From Venturia oleaginea (Eukaryota > Ascomycota > Dothideomycetes > Venturiales > Venturiaceae), in contig JABMLP010000011.1 of NCBI GenBank assembly GCA_013176395.1, positions 1,426,001 to 1,490,000 on the forward strand: a stretch of 64,000 nt of DNA, read 5' to 3'. The notes under the pieces are model-generated. The model ran no database searches, was not told the origin of the DNA, and saw only the letters and a list, made by a program, of their open reading frames with translations. Shown in pieces: positions 20,066 to 31,490 of this stretch; the first letter of the stretch is position 1, and every line of letters begins with the position of its first letter. The position numbers were made by a program, and so were the translations under genes.

Positions 20066-20354
20066 TACCTAGAGTGAGTCATTATCAGTCGTGATATATC
20101 CCATCTCGATTTATGTGGATAGTCGTGGCTTAAGTGGCAAAGATATGGCAGTGGACCAAGGTTATATGTCGTCCCAGTGAAGTCCCGGGAATTCAAGGGG
20201 CGCGCCTTTAAAAATAGATGATCTATACTAAAAGGGTGAGATAGAATATAGATCTTCTCTTTCAGAATAGACTTTGAATATAAATACATAGGTAAAAGCC
20301 TAGGACTTAAAGGCAGGGAAATTATTTCGGCGAGGTGGTTGGTGCGTCGTGCGT
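20066..20354. other. Upstream region of the membrane-protein gene
   Basis: About 290 bp between the first recognised exon and the pogo-interrupted repeat. A missing first exon could be here; an acceptor-like CTCTAG lies just before the ATG. Confidence 0.3.
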
Positions 20355-20375
20355 GTCACGGGGCGGGTTCGGGTA

Positions 20376-21502
20376 ACGTAATTCACTAGCGAGCGGGCCA
20401 CACCACCGAGCGGGCCACCGAATCGATCATCTCATCTTTGCAAGCTTACACCACCACAACGCCTTTATTAATCAAGACTATCTATTATACAGAAGATTAT
20501 CGATATTTAGGGCAATCGCTCGTAGCATGGTCAAAGCCCTTACATACAAAACAACTAGGTAAACCAAAGCAATTCCCTTGACTTGCACTACTTGATGACG
20601 AGGCTGTTGCAACAACTGTTTGCTGTATAGGAGCAACACTTGCCTGTATAGGCTGCTGTACAGTATTCTCCATCAGGCCTTGTGCCTCTACAACTGTAAG
20701 TGTTATTTTCTTTGAGATCTGCTTTTTTTTGACTGCTCTCTTCCTCTTTTGCCTCTCATTCGCTGCTCTCAATTTCTCATTCTCATCTGCCAACAGTCGC
20801 TTCAATTGCTGTAACCCACTCCCGATCGCCTGGCTGTAATTGAGGTGGCTTGCCCCGTCGATCTGAGGTAGTAACGACGCGTGAGGTGCTTGCAATACCC
20901 ATTGCAAAGCCAGTCTCATCGAAGTTATAGATATCCTCCTCTTGAATGCCGTATTTCTGAATTGTATTACTCACAAGCCGAAACCAGGCTCCGATAAGCT
21001 CTGGATCTTCGCATTGAGCACGCTGATAATCGTACTTGCGATTGAATCTCGATTGCAGGGTAGGCTGTCGCTTGATGAACCTGGCAGACCAGTTGATACC
21101 GATTGAGGCTGAGGGACCGACGCGTTGTTGAAGCATTAATTTCGCCGCATTCTGTACTGCACAGACTCGAGCAGGATAGCCTCGATTATCCATTGAGATA
21201 ATCCATTGAGTTAAGACTTCTTCCTCTGTGGGAGTAAGTTTGTGGCTGTTTGCGCGCGTTTCGACGCGTGCAACGCGTCCAGAGAGGCGATATTTGAGGG
21301 TACTGTATGGTACATTATAAGCTAATGCAGCTTGGCAAATAGTTGTGATTTGGCCTTTTTGATAGGCTTGAAGAGCAAGAAGTAATCGGCCTTCTTGCTG
21401 GGCTTTAGAAGGCATGAGGTGGTGGTGTAGAGGCTTGCAAAGATGAAATGATCGATTCGGTAGCCCGCTCGGTGGTGTGGCCCGCTCGCTAGTGAATTAC
21501 GT
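20376..21502 (-). mobile_element. Internally deleted Fot1/pogo element (copy 3)
   Basis: TA on both sides (20374-20375, 21503-21504). TIRs of about 70 bp with only two differences, starting ACGTAATTCACTAGCGAGC and holding an internal GAGCGGGCCAC motif twice. About 1.13 kb. The transposase gene inside has lost the catalytic core. Confidence 0.85.
20497..21415 (-). pseudogene. Fot1/pogo transposase, catalytic core deleted
   Basis: From ATG at 21415: MPSKAQQEGRLLLALQAYQKG (psq helix-turn-helix), KLTPTEEEVLTQWI, the CENP-B helix-turn-helix with RFNRKYDYQRAQCEDPELI, then the first catalytic motif NFDETGFAMG and GDREWVTAIEA. Here about 280 codons are missing, including the LDGHGSH and LQPLD segments. 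The C-terminal part follows in another frame: LADENEKLRAANERQKRKR and a terminal zinc knuckle CFVCKGFDHATSDC. Protein fragments may still bind the TIRs, but the copy cannot catalyse transposition. Confidence 0.8.
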
Positions 21503-21716
21503 TATCAGGAGGGAGGAGCAGCAGCAGGAACAGGTATCATTCAACAGGCAGGTTTAACGACAGGACGTAGCTCAAAGAGCTACGAATTGGTTGAAGCCAC
21601 GCAGGCTTTTAAAACCTTTCCTCGGCAGAACTACAGTTTTGCCTTGATCACGTACCGTGGGGCCACCTCAAGCCACCTCAACGGCGGGAGAGACTTGTCC
21701 GCGGTCGTACCGTGAC

Positions 21717-22289
21717 AGTGCGGCTGACTGATGTGTATTGCGTATCGTAAAGATGGTGGGTCTCTGCGGCTTTCAGACGATTCCCTTTCTTTCGTCTTCC
21801 CGATCTGGGAATAGATAGCACGTGTTGGGGGGGGGGGGGGGGGGTACGTCCTAGATTTTACGAGTCTACGATAATTTTTGGTGGACTCGTTCTCACAAAT
21901 TCATGCTAGCAATGAATCCGCTGATAAGGGCCCTTGTCGTGAGTCCCTGCTAGCTTGTGCGCCAGATCTTCACAGCCATCATACTATGGTACGGTAGGTC
22001 CCGTTCCCGCGCATCATGAGCCGCGGCTAGCTTGGACGCTTTAGGAAAGCCTATGCGGTTTATGGGTCGCGCAGTGCACTGCGGGATCTTATCGTGTGCC
22101 GTAAAATGCGGCTTCGGACCTTGTGTTAGTGTGATCAAGTTTGCTCCATCAACACCACTTTCTGGGTCTGGGACGGCTGAAGAAGTCTCATTAACCAAAT
22201 GTTCATAAGAAGTCGGACGCACCTTACCAGACAGCCAGGACGCTTGAGAGACTGCTCTCGGTCGTTATACAGATTTCAAAATTCCTCCC
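21717..22289. other. Intergenic with G18 tract
   Basis: No gene supported. It contains an uninterrupted run of 18 G (21827-21844). The 90-codon minus ORF at 21950-22222 has no recognisable features. Confidence 0.4.
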
Positions 22290-23290
22290 TTTTAGCTTTT
22301 ACTTCATCACGTTATCCGGAGCTGTAGCTGTAACTTCATTTAACTTTTCGGAAATCTGCAGGAAGCCGCCGAAGAGACTGGAAGTGTAAGGTGGCCTGTC
22401 CACATGCTAAGGCATACTTATTAATTGATTCAGGCGACAGCTATCGACGGCACAGAAGAAGTGTTACATCGATGCCGTGTTCTGCTTGACGAAGAAGAAT
22501 GCCACGTCGGGTATTAAAAATGCTTTAAGTCGCTTCAACGACCTTGAGGCCGTCCACAACAGCCATCCATTGGGTTGGCCACTTTGTTCTTTGTCATCGA
22601 TATTTCGTTGCCACTTACGAAAAGCCACTGCGCGAGAACTGCGGATATACTGGTGGCCAACCGTAAATTAGCGATGCTTTCGATAGGTGATTGTGGGACT
22701 GACTCACTCATAGTTACTGGGACTGGTCGCGAGACGCAGATACTCAAAATCCGAATTCTACCAAACCGCTTTTTTCGACCCCTAGACAGGGTTTGGTGGA
22801 AACAGTGACTATTTTGCACCTTCTACAGACCAGAATCCATTGAACATTACTGGTAGCACCAGCGGCGGATGTGTGGAAACCGGACCTTCCACATCATCCA
22901 ACTTCACGCTAACTTTTCCGGAGAGAGACTGTCTGAGGCGCGACTTCAATCCAAGAGTCATGAACGCTTTCGCTAATCCCTCTCTGGTCGCTGAGCGTGG
23001 TCACACAAGAAGACTACACGTCATTTGCCAGGGCAGTTGAGAATGTGTCGAGTTTTGATCAGCCCAACATCCATGGCAGTGCTCATTTCGGAGTCGGCGG
23101 TGTGCTCGGAATCATTGGAAATCCTGCCAACAGTCCTGAAGGTGAGCTGACGACCTTCGTCGATGACTGTGAAACACACTGACATATCTTAGATCCGTTG
23201 TTCTACCTTCATCATGGAAATCTTGACCGTCTCTTTACCGAATGGCAGCAGGACCCGAATGGGTGTAAAAGTCTAGTTGTTGATGATGAT
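22290..23290 (+). pseudogene. Tyrosinase pseudogene
   Basis: Fragments in successive frames follow the order of fungal tyrosinases: CRKPPKRLEV (about 22360), RRQLSTAQKKCYIDAVFCLTK (22432-22500), the CuA region HWVGHFVLCHRYFVATYEK (22568-22625), DYFAPSTDQNPLNITG (22810-22860), CLRRDFNPRVMN (22935-22965), and the CuB region with IHGSAHFGVGG (23070-23105) and DPLFYLHHGNLDRL (23190-23235). Both copper sites are still readable, but at least four frame changes and stops separate the pieces, and the end runs into a GAT microsatellite. The ancestral enzyme would have been a copper monophenol/diphenol oxidase for pigment or phenolics. Confidence 0.8.
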
Positions 23291-23306
23291 GATGATGATG
23301 ATGATA
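23280..23306 (+). repeat. (GAT)n microsatellite
   Basis: Eight consecutive GAT triplets (poly-Asp if read in the tyrosinase frame). Confidence 0.85.
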
Positions 23307-23463
23307 AGTCAGGTTGTTTGTTGGTGTTCAGGTTCTGGCGAGGAACAACACGAGGAGTCAGCTTCGGGTCAGCTGTTCAGACGCAAACAATTTTAAAAAG
23401 TACGTTTTCTTGGAATCGATCAAAGCAAGGAGATAGTAATCAGAACCACACAGATGGCTAGAT

Positions 23464-25072
23464 TGATTGATTGATTGATTGATTGATTTTATCCTACTCG
23501 GTTGCAGCCGCTTAATCACGCAGCTATGTCCGGTTAGGAGGACTTCATCAGACAGCCGACACGTGATAGATTATATAATCCACCGCGCCCCACTTCGCCC
23601 CGTTCACTGAAACAAGACCAGCTGTCCCCTCCGTCCTCCCTCTTTTCCCTTAACCAGTATCTCCAAATGCCCGCTGGCTCTTGTAGATACTGGTTATTCT
23701 GCTAGTATATCTGTGCTATGTAGACTCAAGAGGCAATGCCTCGTGTTTCGCTATCCTTCTACCTACAGTCTCCCTCTAATGCTCAGCTTGTCTATCTGTT
23801 TCGCCTTATCCCTCAAGGCCAATGGGTTCCCTAAGTATGTTTCTGCTTGTGAAAGTTGCCTTGCACCAGATTCCTATGCGGCGGTGTATTTGGTTGTGTG
23901 ATGCTGGAGACAATAGTAACCATCGTAGTCGTGATTTCGCTGCTTGGGTGTGATACTCCGGGTATGCCCGTGGACGAGGCTGTCTGGTAGCTGCCGTATT
24001 GTATGGCGCCGATCGTGCTATAGACCTGCCGTCTTATAGTCGGAGCCTATCTGCTGCTAGTCGCTCTCCCTACTTGCTATATCGCGCTCCTACTCTTGCC
24101 AATGCCATAACTGGGACGCAACAGTCTGGGGAGAGGCTCAAGGCTACGTCTGCTGGCTTGTAGGGAGGGGATTTGCCGCCAATAAGCTCCTTCTATACGT
24201 CCTTACTGCTTACTGTGTTGCGCACCTACTCTTGCCAATGCCATAACTGGGACGCAACAGTTTGGGGAGAGGCTCAAGGCTCTGGACATCAGCTTACAGC
24301 AGGACGGTTTGCGGAGACGATAGTAGATGAGGTTCTCTAGCAGCTGCCGTATCGTGTCGCACCGATTGTGTTGTAGACCTGTCGTCTTATAGTCGGAGCC
24401 TATCTGCTGCCAGTCGCTCTCCCTGCTTGCTATATCGCGCACCTACTCTTGCCACTGCCATAACTGGGACGCAACAGTCTGGGGAGAGGCTCAAGGCTAC
24501 GTCTGCTAGCTTACAGGGAGGGGATTTGCCGCCAATAGGCTCCTTCTATGCGTCCTTACTACTTACTGTGTCGCGCACCTACTCTTGCCAATGCCATAAC
24601 TGGGACGCAACAGTTTGGGGAGAGGCTCAAGGCTCTGGGCAACAGCTTGTAGCAGGACGGTTTGCCAAGACGTTGGGAGAGATTGTCTAGTCGTTGCAGT
24701 GGTGTGTGGTGCCGATTGTTGCACACCGGGCGTCTGGTGTTTGAGTTGTGTTGAAGGTATTGCCGTTCTAGCAGTGACTCGTCGACTCGGAGCGTTGCAG
24801 TGTCATCTGGGGTGATGGACTAGCCGGGAGATAGTGACTAGATGGTTGCTGTTGTCTTTGGTGGACGCATCGTTCGTGTAGCTTGCTCATGTATTCGTCT
24901 GCTTGCTCTGCGGTGGCCGCGACGGCGACTCTAGAGATATCTCATCGACGCTGAGGGACGCGCGATGGCCTCTAGAGGCCGGAGCGGCCACTGGCAAAGG
25001 TGTTTTGATGATCCTTAGATGATACTTCTGTAAATTCCAAAAATTGAGTTCTCGCTGTGTGTGCTGTTTTTT
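23464..25072 (-). mobile_element. Non-autonomous retroposon, copy 1
   Basis: 1.6-kb unit almost identical to 48796-50400. Flanked by a 15-bp direct repeat, CACAGATGGCTAGAT (23449-23463 and 25073-25087). Read on the minus strand, it starts AAAAACAGCACACACAGCG and ends in a (CAAT)n tail, as retroposed LINE/SINE-like elements do. The interior has at least four diverged copies of a unit containing CCATAACTGGGACGCAACAG (about 24106, 24238, 24460, 24595). No ORF with a recognisable domain, so it must be moved by another element's machinery. Confidence 0.7.
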
Positions 25073-25087
25073 CACAGATGGCTAGAT

Positions 25088-25685
25088 GATGAGAAGGTCG
25101 CGATACTTCTTCGTGCTTATTTAATCACGTGACCCTAAAAATGCTTCCGGGTTCGTCCGAGTCCGATCTTTGCCCTTTCCAATCCATTCTCTATCAGAAC
25201 CTTTCTTCCCAATCTCATCGACCGCAGTCCTGACTCTTCGATTCACTCTCAACCTCGTTTTTGGATCACTCTCAGCCATTCTTTTGGCATCGCAATAATC
25301 ATGAAGTAACGAAAGTCTCGAAAGCCTCTCCGGACCATTTCGAGCCTGCCTCGGTAGTTTCCTGCAAAGCTGCATTTCCCCACGTTTTGCGACAGCCGAC
25401 GCCGCCAGCCACAGCGATTTTTGATTCCGAAATGCTCGGTATTGAGTAGATAGGACAATCCATTCTGTTCCGATCCATCTCGTCTGCTTGCCTTTCAGTA
25501 GTTCCTGTTTGTTTCTATACCCCTATCAAGATATAACACTGTGGTTGATCTGCACTCGGGCGCAATAGTTGTCTCGAAGTCTTACTCAGCAGGGTACGCC
25601 CTTGAGAGCGAAGAGCTTGTTCTTCTCATCGCCTGTCGCCTGTAGAGAGAGTCTCCTTCTCTGACCACATCCGCAACCGTCCAAA
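25088..25685. other. 5' region of the 4CL-like gene
   Basis: About 600 bp between the retroposon and the ATG. The ORFs here are short and featureless; it probably holds the promoter and leader. Confidence 0.4.
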
Positions 25686-27771
25686 ATGCCCATCCAATCC
25701 CGTTGGTCCGTGGAGATACCTCAGGTCTCCCTTCCAACTTACCTCTTCGAAAGCGCTTCAAAGCCCCTCAACGACGAGAAACCGGTTCTGATCGAATCCA
25801 GAGCTCCAGACACGCACTTTCTCACTTACGCATCATATCGGTTATGGTGTCAACGATTTGCAGCAGGCCTGAGAGCGAATGGATTTCAGAAAGGTGATCG
25901 CGTTCTCCTCTTTGCCGGCAATTCCATTTTTTTCCCTGTCGTGATTGTTGGTGTGATCATGGCGGGTGGAATTTTCACAGGCGCAAATCCTTCATATACA
26001 GCTCGCGAACTGGCCTACCAAGCAACAGATTCGGGGGCCAAATTTCTCATCACGAGCGAATCAAGTATAGAGACTGCTGTGGCAGCTGCCAAGCTGGCAA
26101 AGCTTCCAGAGAGCTCCGTCTTTGTTCAAGATGATGGCTTCGCGACATTCGAAGGCAGAGGTCAGGGAATCGGGAATTGCCGACACTGGACCCAACTTGT
26201 TGCTTCTAAAGACGTAGGACGCAAATTCTGGTGGGACCACTTGACACCAGACGAAGCCGCAACGACTACCGTGACGCTCAATTATTCGTCTGGAACAACA
26301 GGTGCGTAATCTCTCCTATCTTAGACGCTATGACTCTCAAGGCTGATATGAAACAACAGGTGTGCCCAAAGGTGTCGAAATCACCCACATGAACTCCATC
26401 GCAAATTGTATTCAAATGGAGCATCAAGCAAAGCTACAGGCAGACTGGAACGAAGCGTTGCCAAAAGAGCGATGGCTTTGCTTTCTCCCTATGTATCACG
26501 CCATGGCCCAGTCAATCTTCGGGGTCATGGCTTTGAAATTGGAGATCCCAGTATACATGATGCCCAAATTCGACTTCGTAGGCATGCTGGAGAACATTCA
26601 AAGATTCAAGATCACCTATCTTATTCTTGTACCCCCAGTCCTCGTCGCAATGGTCAAATCTCCAGTCACTCGAAAATATGATCTCTCGAGTGTGGAAAAG
26701 GTTGGCTCTGGGGCAGCACCGCTTGGACGAGAAATCGCTGCCGAGCTCGAGAAGTTGTGGCCACCTGGAAAGGTAAATGTTAAGCAGGGATGGGGCATGT
26801 CGGAACTCACTTGCTCGGCAATGGGTTGGCATCCAGATGAGCATTCCGAGTCCTTCTCGGTTGGCAATCTGAACCCGAATTGCCAAGCCATGCTTGTAGA
26901 CGAAGAAGGGAAAGAGGTCAAGCGAGGCGAAAGGGGCGAGATCCTTATTAAAGCGCCAAACGTGATGAAAGGGTATTGGAGAAAGCCCGAGGCTACAGCA
27001 GAAACTATGACCGCCGATGGATGGCTCAAGACTGGTGACATTGCTTATTGCGATGAGAAAGAACGATTCTACATTGTTGATCGCAAGAAGGTCAGTCGAT
27101 TTTCGATGTTCGCAATGATTCAAACTGATTTATTCGACAGGAACTCATCAAGGTCAAGGGCAATCAAGTTGCACCTGCTGAGCTGGAAGCGTTACTGCTT
27201 GACCACCCAGCTATCGCCGATGTAGCTGTGATTGGTGTTACTATGTAAGCGCTCAACCTCTGTTTTCATTTATTGCTTACTAATGCACTTTGCAGTCAGG
27301 ATGAAGAGATGCCACGTGCCTACGTTGCTCTTGGCGAGGGTAAGCAGGCAAGTGAGAGGGAAATTCAAAAATGGATGGAACAACATGTTACCCGACACAA
27401 ATACCTCACCGGCGGTGTCAAGTTTGTCAACGCTATACCCAAGAATGCTGTAAGTTCTCTACATAACAATGGATTCACCAGTTCAGTGGCCTCCGTCAAC
27501 TCCTACCACCTCATGATTAGTATCGATAAATTTTCGGCGACCTGAAGAAACGAGTTCGCCAGAAACTTATCGGTACTGATCTTGAGTTGAAGGTGATCAT
27601 GTCATTTAAGCTATACTTTGAGTGGCAATGAATTGATGAGGCCACCATGCCATTATCCAAATTTGTTTAAGTCAAGCTAATATCCGGTAGTCCGGCAAAA
27701 TCCTGCGGAAATTGCTGAGAGATGAGGCGAAAGTGGAGATTGAGAAAGACACGATCAAGGCGAGATTGTAG
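25686..27771 (+). CDS. 4-coumarate-CoA-ligase-like acyl-CoA synthetase, peroxisomal
   Basis: Five exons: 25686-26301, 26360-27090, 27141-27244, 27296-27449, 27691-27771, giving 561 residues, the usual family length. The first three introns are 50-58 bp; the last is 241 bp. ANL-superfamily motifs: the P-loop [16 protein letters not shown] spans intron 1 (about residues 200-215), then [29 protein letters not shown] and the C-terminal PKNASGKILRK with the catalytic Lys. The enzyme adenylates a carboxylic acid (phenylpropanoid or fatty acid) and transfers it to CoA. The last residues, ARL, fit a type-1 peroxisomal targeting signal, so the protein probably acts in peroxisomes, in side-chain shortening or secondary metabolism. 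All splice junctions keep the frame; the gene looks intact. Exact substrate unknown. Confidence 0.9.
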
Positions 27772-28152
27772 AAAACGACAGAGTTCGAATGGTCAGCACG
27801 GGTGTGTAAGCATTGAGTAAGCAGGTAGGCGCTGATGTATAACGAAAACGATCACATACGCAAATTATATCCATCCAACACAGCTAGGTAACTAGTCGAG
27901 TACATGTCTTGAGAACCTTTACATAGTCGTCCTCTTTCACTATCCGACTCTTTTTATCAATACTCCTTGAAGTTCCTATCGACCCTTTCTTTTTTAAAAT
28001 TATTTCGACGTCGTTTGGTGGTTGTATATGAGAAAAAGGGCGAAAATCGATGGGACTAATTGCCGGCGTTTATATAGAACTTGTAGAAAAGACCCTAAAA
28101 CTCGTCGCGCTCATCAACAAGAGTTTTTGACTATAGACTTAAAACCGCCTAG
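27772..28152. other. Intergenic, 3' flank of the 4CL-like gene
   Basis: 380 bp with no gene, up to the LTR of Gypsy C. The last five bases before the LTR are CCTAG. Confidence 0.4.
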
Positions 28153-28328
28153 TGTTATGGGCATGGCCCATGGTTGGTATAGGCTAAGAGCCTAAGCCTG
28201 ATTGAGCCTAGTATAGAGAAAGAACCTCATTGAGGTTCTCTGTTTGTAGATACCTTCACTCTTTAACTGAATCTAAACAATCTTTGGCTACGAGTATGCT
28301 GCGTCTTTCCAGCTACCGTCCCGTAATA
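28153..28328 (+). repeat. 5' LTR of Gypsy C
   Basis: 176 bp, TGTTATGGGC to CCCGTAATA. The sequence AACTGAATCTA (28265-28275) inside it is complementary to the PBS and is the predicted transcript 5' end. Confidence 0.9.
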
Positions 28329-28339
28329 TAGATTCAGTT
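28329..28339 (+). promoter_or_regulatory. Self-complementary primer-binding site, Gypsy C
   Basis: TAGATTCAGTT lies immediately after the LTR and is the exact 11-nt reverse complement of AACTGAATCTA at 28265-28275 in the same LTR. No tRNA-type TGG start. Fits self-priming as in Tf1. Confidence 0.7.
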
Positions 28340-28749
28340 CTTTACAAACCTAGGTGTACTTGATGCGTAGCAACAGTACCCTATCGACTCCTACAACCTA
28401 CACCCCTACTACCGACGACGACCCAATCGCGAGCATTACGCAAGGAATCGACAAACTCTCAATGGCTCGAGCAAATTCGCCTGACACCGTACAACAATTG
28501 GTGGCAGCTCTGACCGCAGTCAGTGTTGATGGGAACACCGGTGCAAAAGCTATTGCATGGCCTAAATGGGACGGGAAAAGAGACAACTACACGCTGTTCA
28601 GATGGCAGATCAAGACAAAAATCACTGTTGAAAATGGGAAGCTTGGAAGCAATCAAGGAATATGCGCGAACATCTTCAACGGGCTTCCGACAGAGAAACA
28701 ACAACGCGTCATCCAATGGCTAAGCAATGGAGAGCAACATGACAACTAC

Positions 28750-29030
28750 TGTAAGAGTTCAACCCTCAAAGGTGTTTCGCAAGTGAGAGAAGACTGCTTG
28801 TATTTCAAAGTATCTAAGTACAAAGAAGAAAGTGTAGGTACAGGAAGAACAACTTGTATATATAATCTTCCAAGTAGGAAAAGGACATGCTGTCCTGAGA
28901 AGAGAATAGAAAGGAGTAGAAGCGCATGTGAAACGGTCCCTGAATAATCCCTGCTAGGCGCACGTGAGAACTACCAGGTAGTGCTAAGAATCCATCCAGG
29001 ATAAGTTGAGAAAGGATCTATCCTTTGACA
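28750..29030 (-). repeat. 3' LTR of Gypsy B
   Basis: 281 bp; on the minus strand runs TGTCAAAGG to CTCTTACA. Identical by eye to 33974-34254. Confidence 0.9.
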
Positions 29031-29794
29031 TTACCCTTCTTCTCCCCCGTTTCCGTTGGGGCGGTTTTGCTTTTTGTACGCCTAGGAGGACGTAGACTCG
29101 GTCCGTCGTTTTGAAAAACATCACCGTAGATACTTTCAAAGGTATCTAATGCGACAGTTTCTGTCGTTCGTACTTGGCCTTTTTGCAAAGAACACACTTT
29201 CCTATTTCCTTGAAAACTTCCTGTCGCATGCGCGGGAAGTAGAAGGTATTCTGAAGTCGTGAAAGGACAATCTCTGGTCGGCAATAACCATTGAGTGGAG
29301 ATTCGTGTTGATGTAGGATGTACTGTTTCCTAAGGCTCGTGGGAAGATATACCAAGTTGTTGAAGAGGAGCAATCCGTCTTCAATACGGGTATTCTGATC
29401 TGCTGATTGAATGTAGCCTTGTACATCTCGATCCTTTGCTGCGCGTTCCTGACCTCTTGCCAATAAGAGGACTTTCCTGTCTGAAGTGATGAGACTTGGT
29501 GCACAAGTGCATCACCTTCTGTCGGAACAAAGCGCGTTCGACTTTCTCTTTTTCTCCTGCCATGAAGTCTTCTCGTCGACTTAATGCATCGGCGTTAACG
29601 TTTTCCTTTCCTTTCTTGTAAAGGATATGGAAGTTGTAAAATGACAGTTCTTCTGACCATCTTAGTTGCCGTCGATTCAATTCCTTTGTCGTCGTGAAAT
29701 TCCGCAGGTTCTTGTGATCGGAATACACGGTAATCTTGTGTTTCGCTCCTTCAAGATAATGCTTCCAGTGCTTGAAGGCATCAACTATGGCCAT
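29031..29794 (-). pseudogene. RNase H and integrase zinc-finger remnant, Gypsy B
   Basis: From 29794: MAIVDAFKHWKHYLEGAKHK, then SDHKNLRNF and VNADALSRREDF (RNase H end). After a frame change near 29520, the sense resumes at 29400 with YILHQHESPLNGYCRPE and KCVLCKKAKY, the HHCC zinc finger of Gypsy integrases. The DDE integrase core that should follow is absent; the polypurine tract and LTR come within about 180 bp. Confidence 0.75.
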
Positions 29795-29856
29795 GAGTTC
29801 CTTGTCTGAAGTGGAGTAGTTGACTTCTGCTTTCAGGAATTTTCGTGTGTGGTAAG

Positions 29857-31479
29857 CTACTGGTCTAAGCTTTCCATCTGAATCGGGTTGGCTGAGGCAT
29901 GCTCCGAGGGCTCGATCGGACGCATCCGCCTCGACTGTGGCTGTTTTTTTTTTGAGTTAAACAGTTGCAGAATGGGTGGTGTTGTTAACCGTATCTTGAG
30001 TGCGTCAAAGGCCTTTTGCGCATGCTCGTTCCATTCGAAGGTAATCCCCTTCTTCATCAATCCCGTGAGGGGTTCTGCAACTTCGGAAAAGCTTTCGATG
30101 AATTGTCGATAATAATTCGCGAAGGCGTGAAATGACTGTACTCCTTTGACGTTCGAGGGTACCGGCCAATCGCGGACCTTCTGGTAAATTTCCGGGTCCA
30201 TCTCAAGTCCATCTTGAGAGACAAAACATCCAACGAACTTGATTCGTTGCTTGTGGAATTCGCTTTTCGAGGGTTTCAGCCGCAAGTTAAATATCTGTAG
30301 TGCGCGGAGAACGGTTCGAACGTGATTGGCGTGTTCTTCGAACGTTCGATGATAGTAAACCAAAATGTCATCCATATAAACAGACACAAACTTGTCTAAG
30401 TGCTCGCGAAGCACATTGTTCATATAGGCTTGCAGCGTCGCAGGGGCGTTTGTCAAACCAAAGGGCATGACAAGGTATTCGTAGTGCTCAAGGTGAGTGC
30501 GGAATGCTATCTTCCACTCGTCACCTTCCTTAATCCTAATTCGATGAAAAGCCGCAGGAATATCGAATTTCGTGAATCATCTGGCTCCTTGGAGTCTGTC
30601 CCTCAACTCCTGGATTAAAGGCAGCGTGTACGCATTCTTCACCAAAATCTCATTTAGATGTCGGTAATCGACACACAATCGTTGTGAACCATCGGGCTTG
30701 GGTACGTAGAAAACTGAATATCCGGCGGGTGACTTCGACTCCCGGATGAACTTCTTCTTCGTGAAATCGTCGATATATTCACGAAGGGTTTCAAGCTGAT
30801 CTTCCCTCAATGGGTAGATCTTGAACTTCTTTGGTTGTTCATTATTGTTGAGCTTGATCTCATGATCCCATGGTTGGTGTGGTGGAAGAGAATCTTCGAT
30901 CGATTCCCCTTTAAAAAGTTCTGCAAATTCCTGGTACCTATGGGGAATTTGGAACACTGACCTATCCTCCTCTGTCTGGAGACGATAGCAGTATGCCACT
31001 TCAACGTGTGTAGGCCTTTTCTGCAAAGGTCTTTGTGCTGTCCGTGTTCTAGCGCGCATGCTAGCCTGCACGGGATATCGTTGGTCTGGGAACGTGAGCG
31101 TCAATGTTCTCCAGTCGATATGCGGATTGTGAGTTCGAAGCCATGGCAGACCAAGGATCAAATCCGAGTCTCCAATATTCGTGACGTCTAGAACAATCTG
31201 TTCTTTCCTCCCTTGTATCCACAAGATTATGTCTGCTTCGTAGATCACTATGCCTCCATTGAAGTTGACAGGTCTTCCATCAGCGATAGTTAGTGGATAT
31301 GGATGCCGTTTCGACCGTACGGGTAGTTTCCATTCGTCGACCAATTTCTCGCTTAGAAGATTCCTATCGGCACCAGTGTCGATGAAGGCCCATGCTGGTA
31401 CGTCGTCGATCTTTCCTTCGACCAGCATCTTGGATGTACCAAGGTTGTTCAGAAAATGAGGCGCTTCATTAGGATTCAA
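29857..31479 (-). pseudogene. Protease-reverse transcriptase of Gypsy B, broken
   Basis: From 31479: the aspartic protease active site AFIDTGADRNLLSEK (about residue 30) and DLILGLPWL, then RT with KPDGSQRLCVDYRHLNE. A TGA at 30577-30579 replaces an expected Trp codon (TGG). The same frame then continues through FTKFDIPAAFHRI, MPFGLTNAPATLQ and SVYMDDILVY to 29950, where a run of ten T on the plus strand (A on the coding strand) shifts the frame before RNase H. The YMDD/DTG version of this pol is clearly different from the YLDD/DNG pol of Gypsy A. Confidence 0.85.
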
Positions 31480-31490
31480 CAGGGCCTTCT

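Larger units (their letters stand above)
20355..21716 (+). repeat. Small GTCACG...CGTGAC repeat, copy 1, split by pogo copy 3
   Basis: Repeat parts 20355-20375 and 21503-21716 flank the pogo element. Together they match the second copy at 57749-57982 plus 59810-59830. The ends are short inverted GTCACG/CGTGAC. The interior has GGAGCAGCAGCAGGAACAGG and a hairpin around GGCAGAACTACAGTTTTGCC. No coding capacity; about 235 bp without the insertion. Confidence 0.7.

Noticed and set aside
24427..24690. 87-codon ORF conserved in both copies of the 1.6-kb retroposon
   Set aside because: Conservation follows from the copies being nearly identical over their whole length. The four internal repeats break the frame with stops, so there is no sign of selection for a protein.
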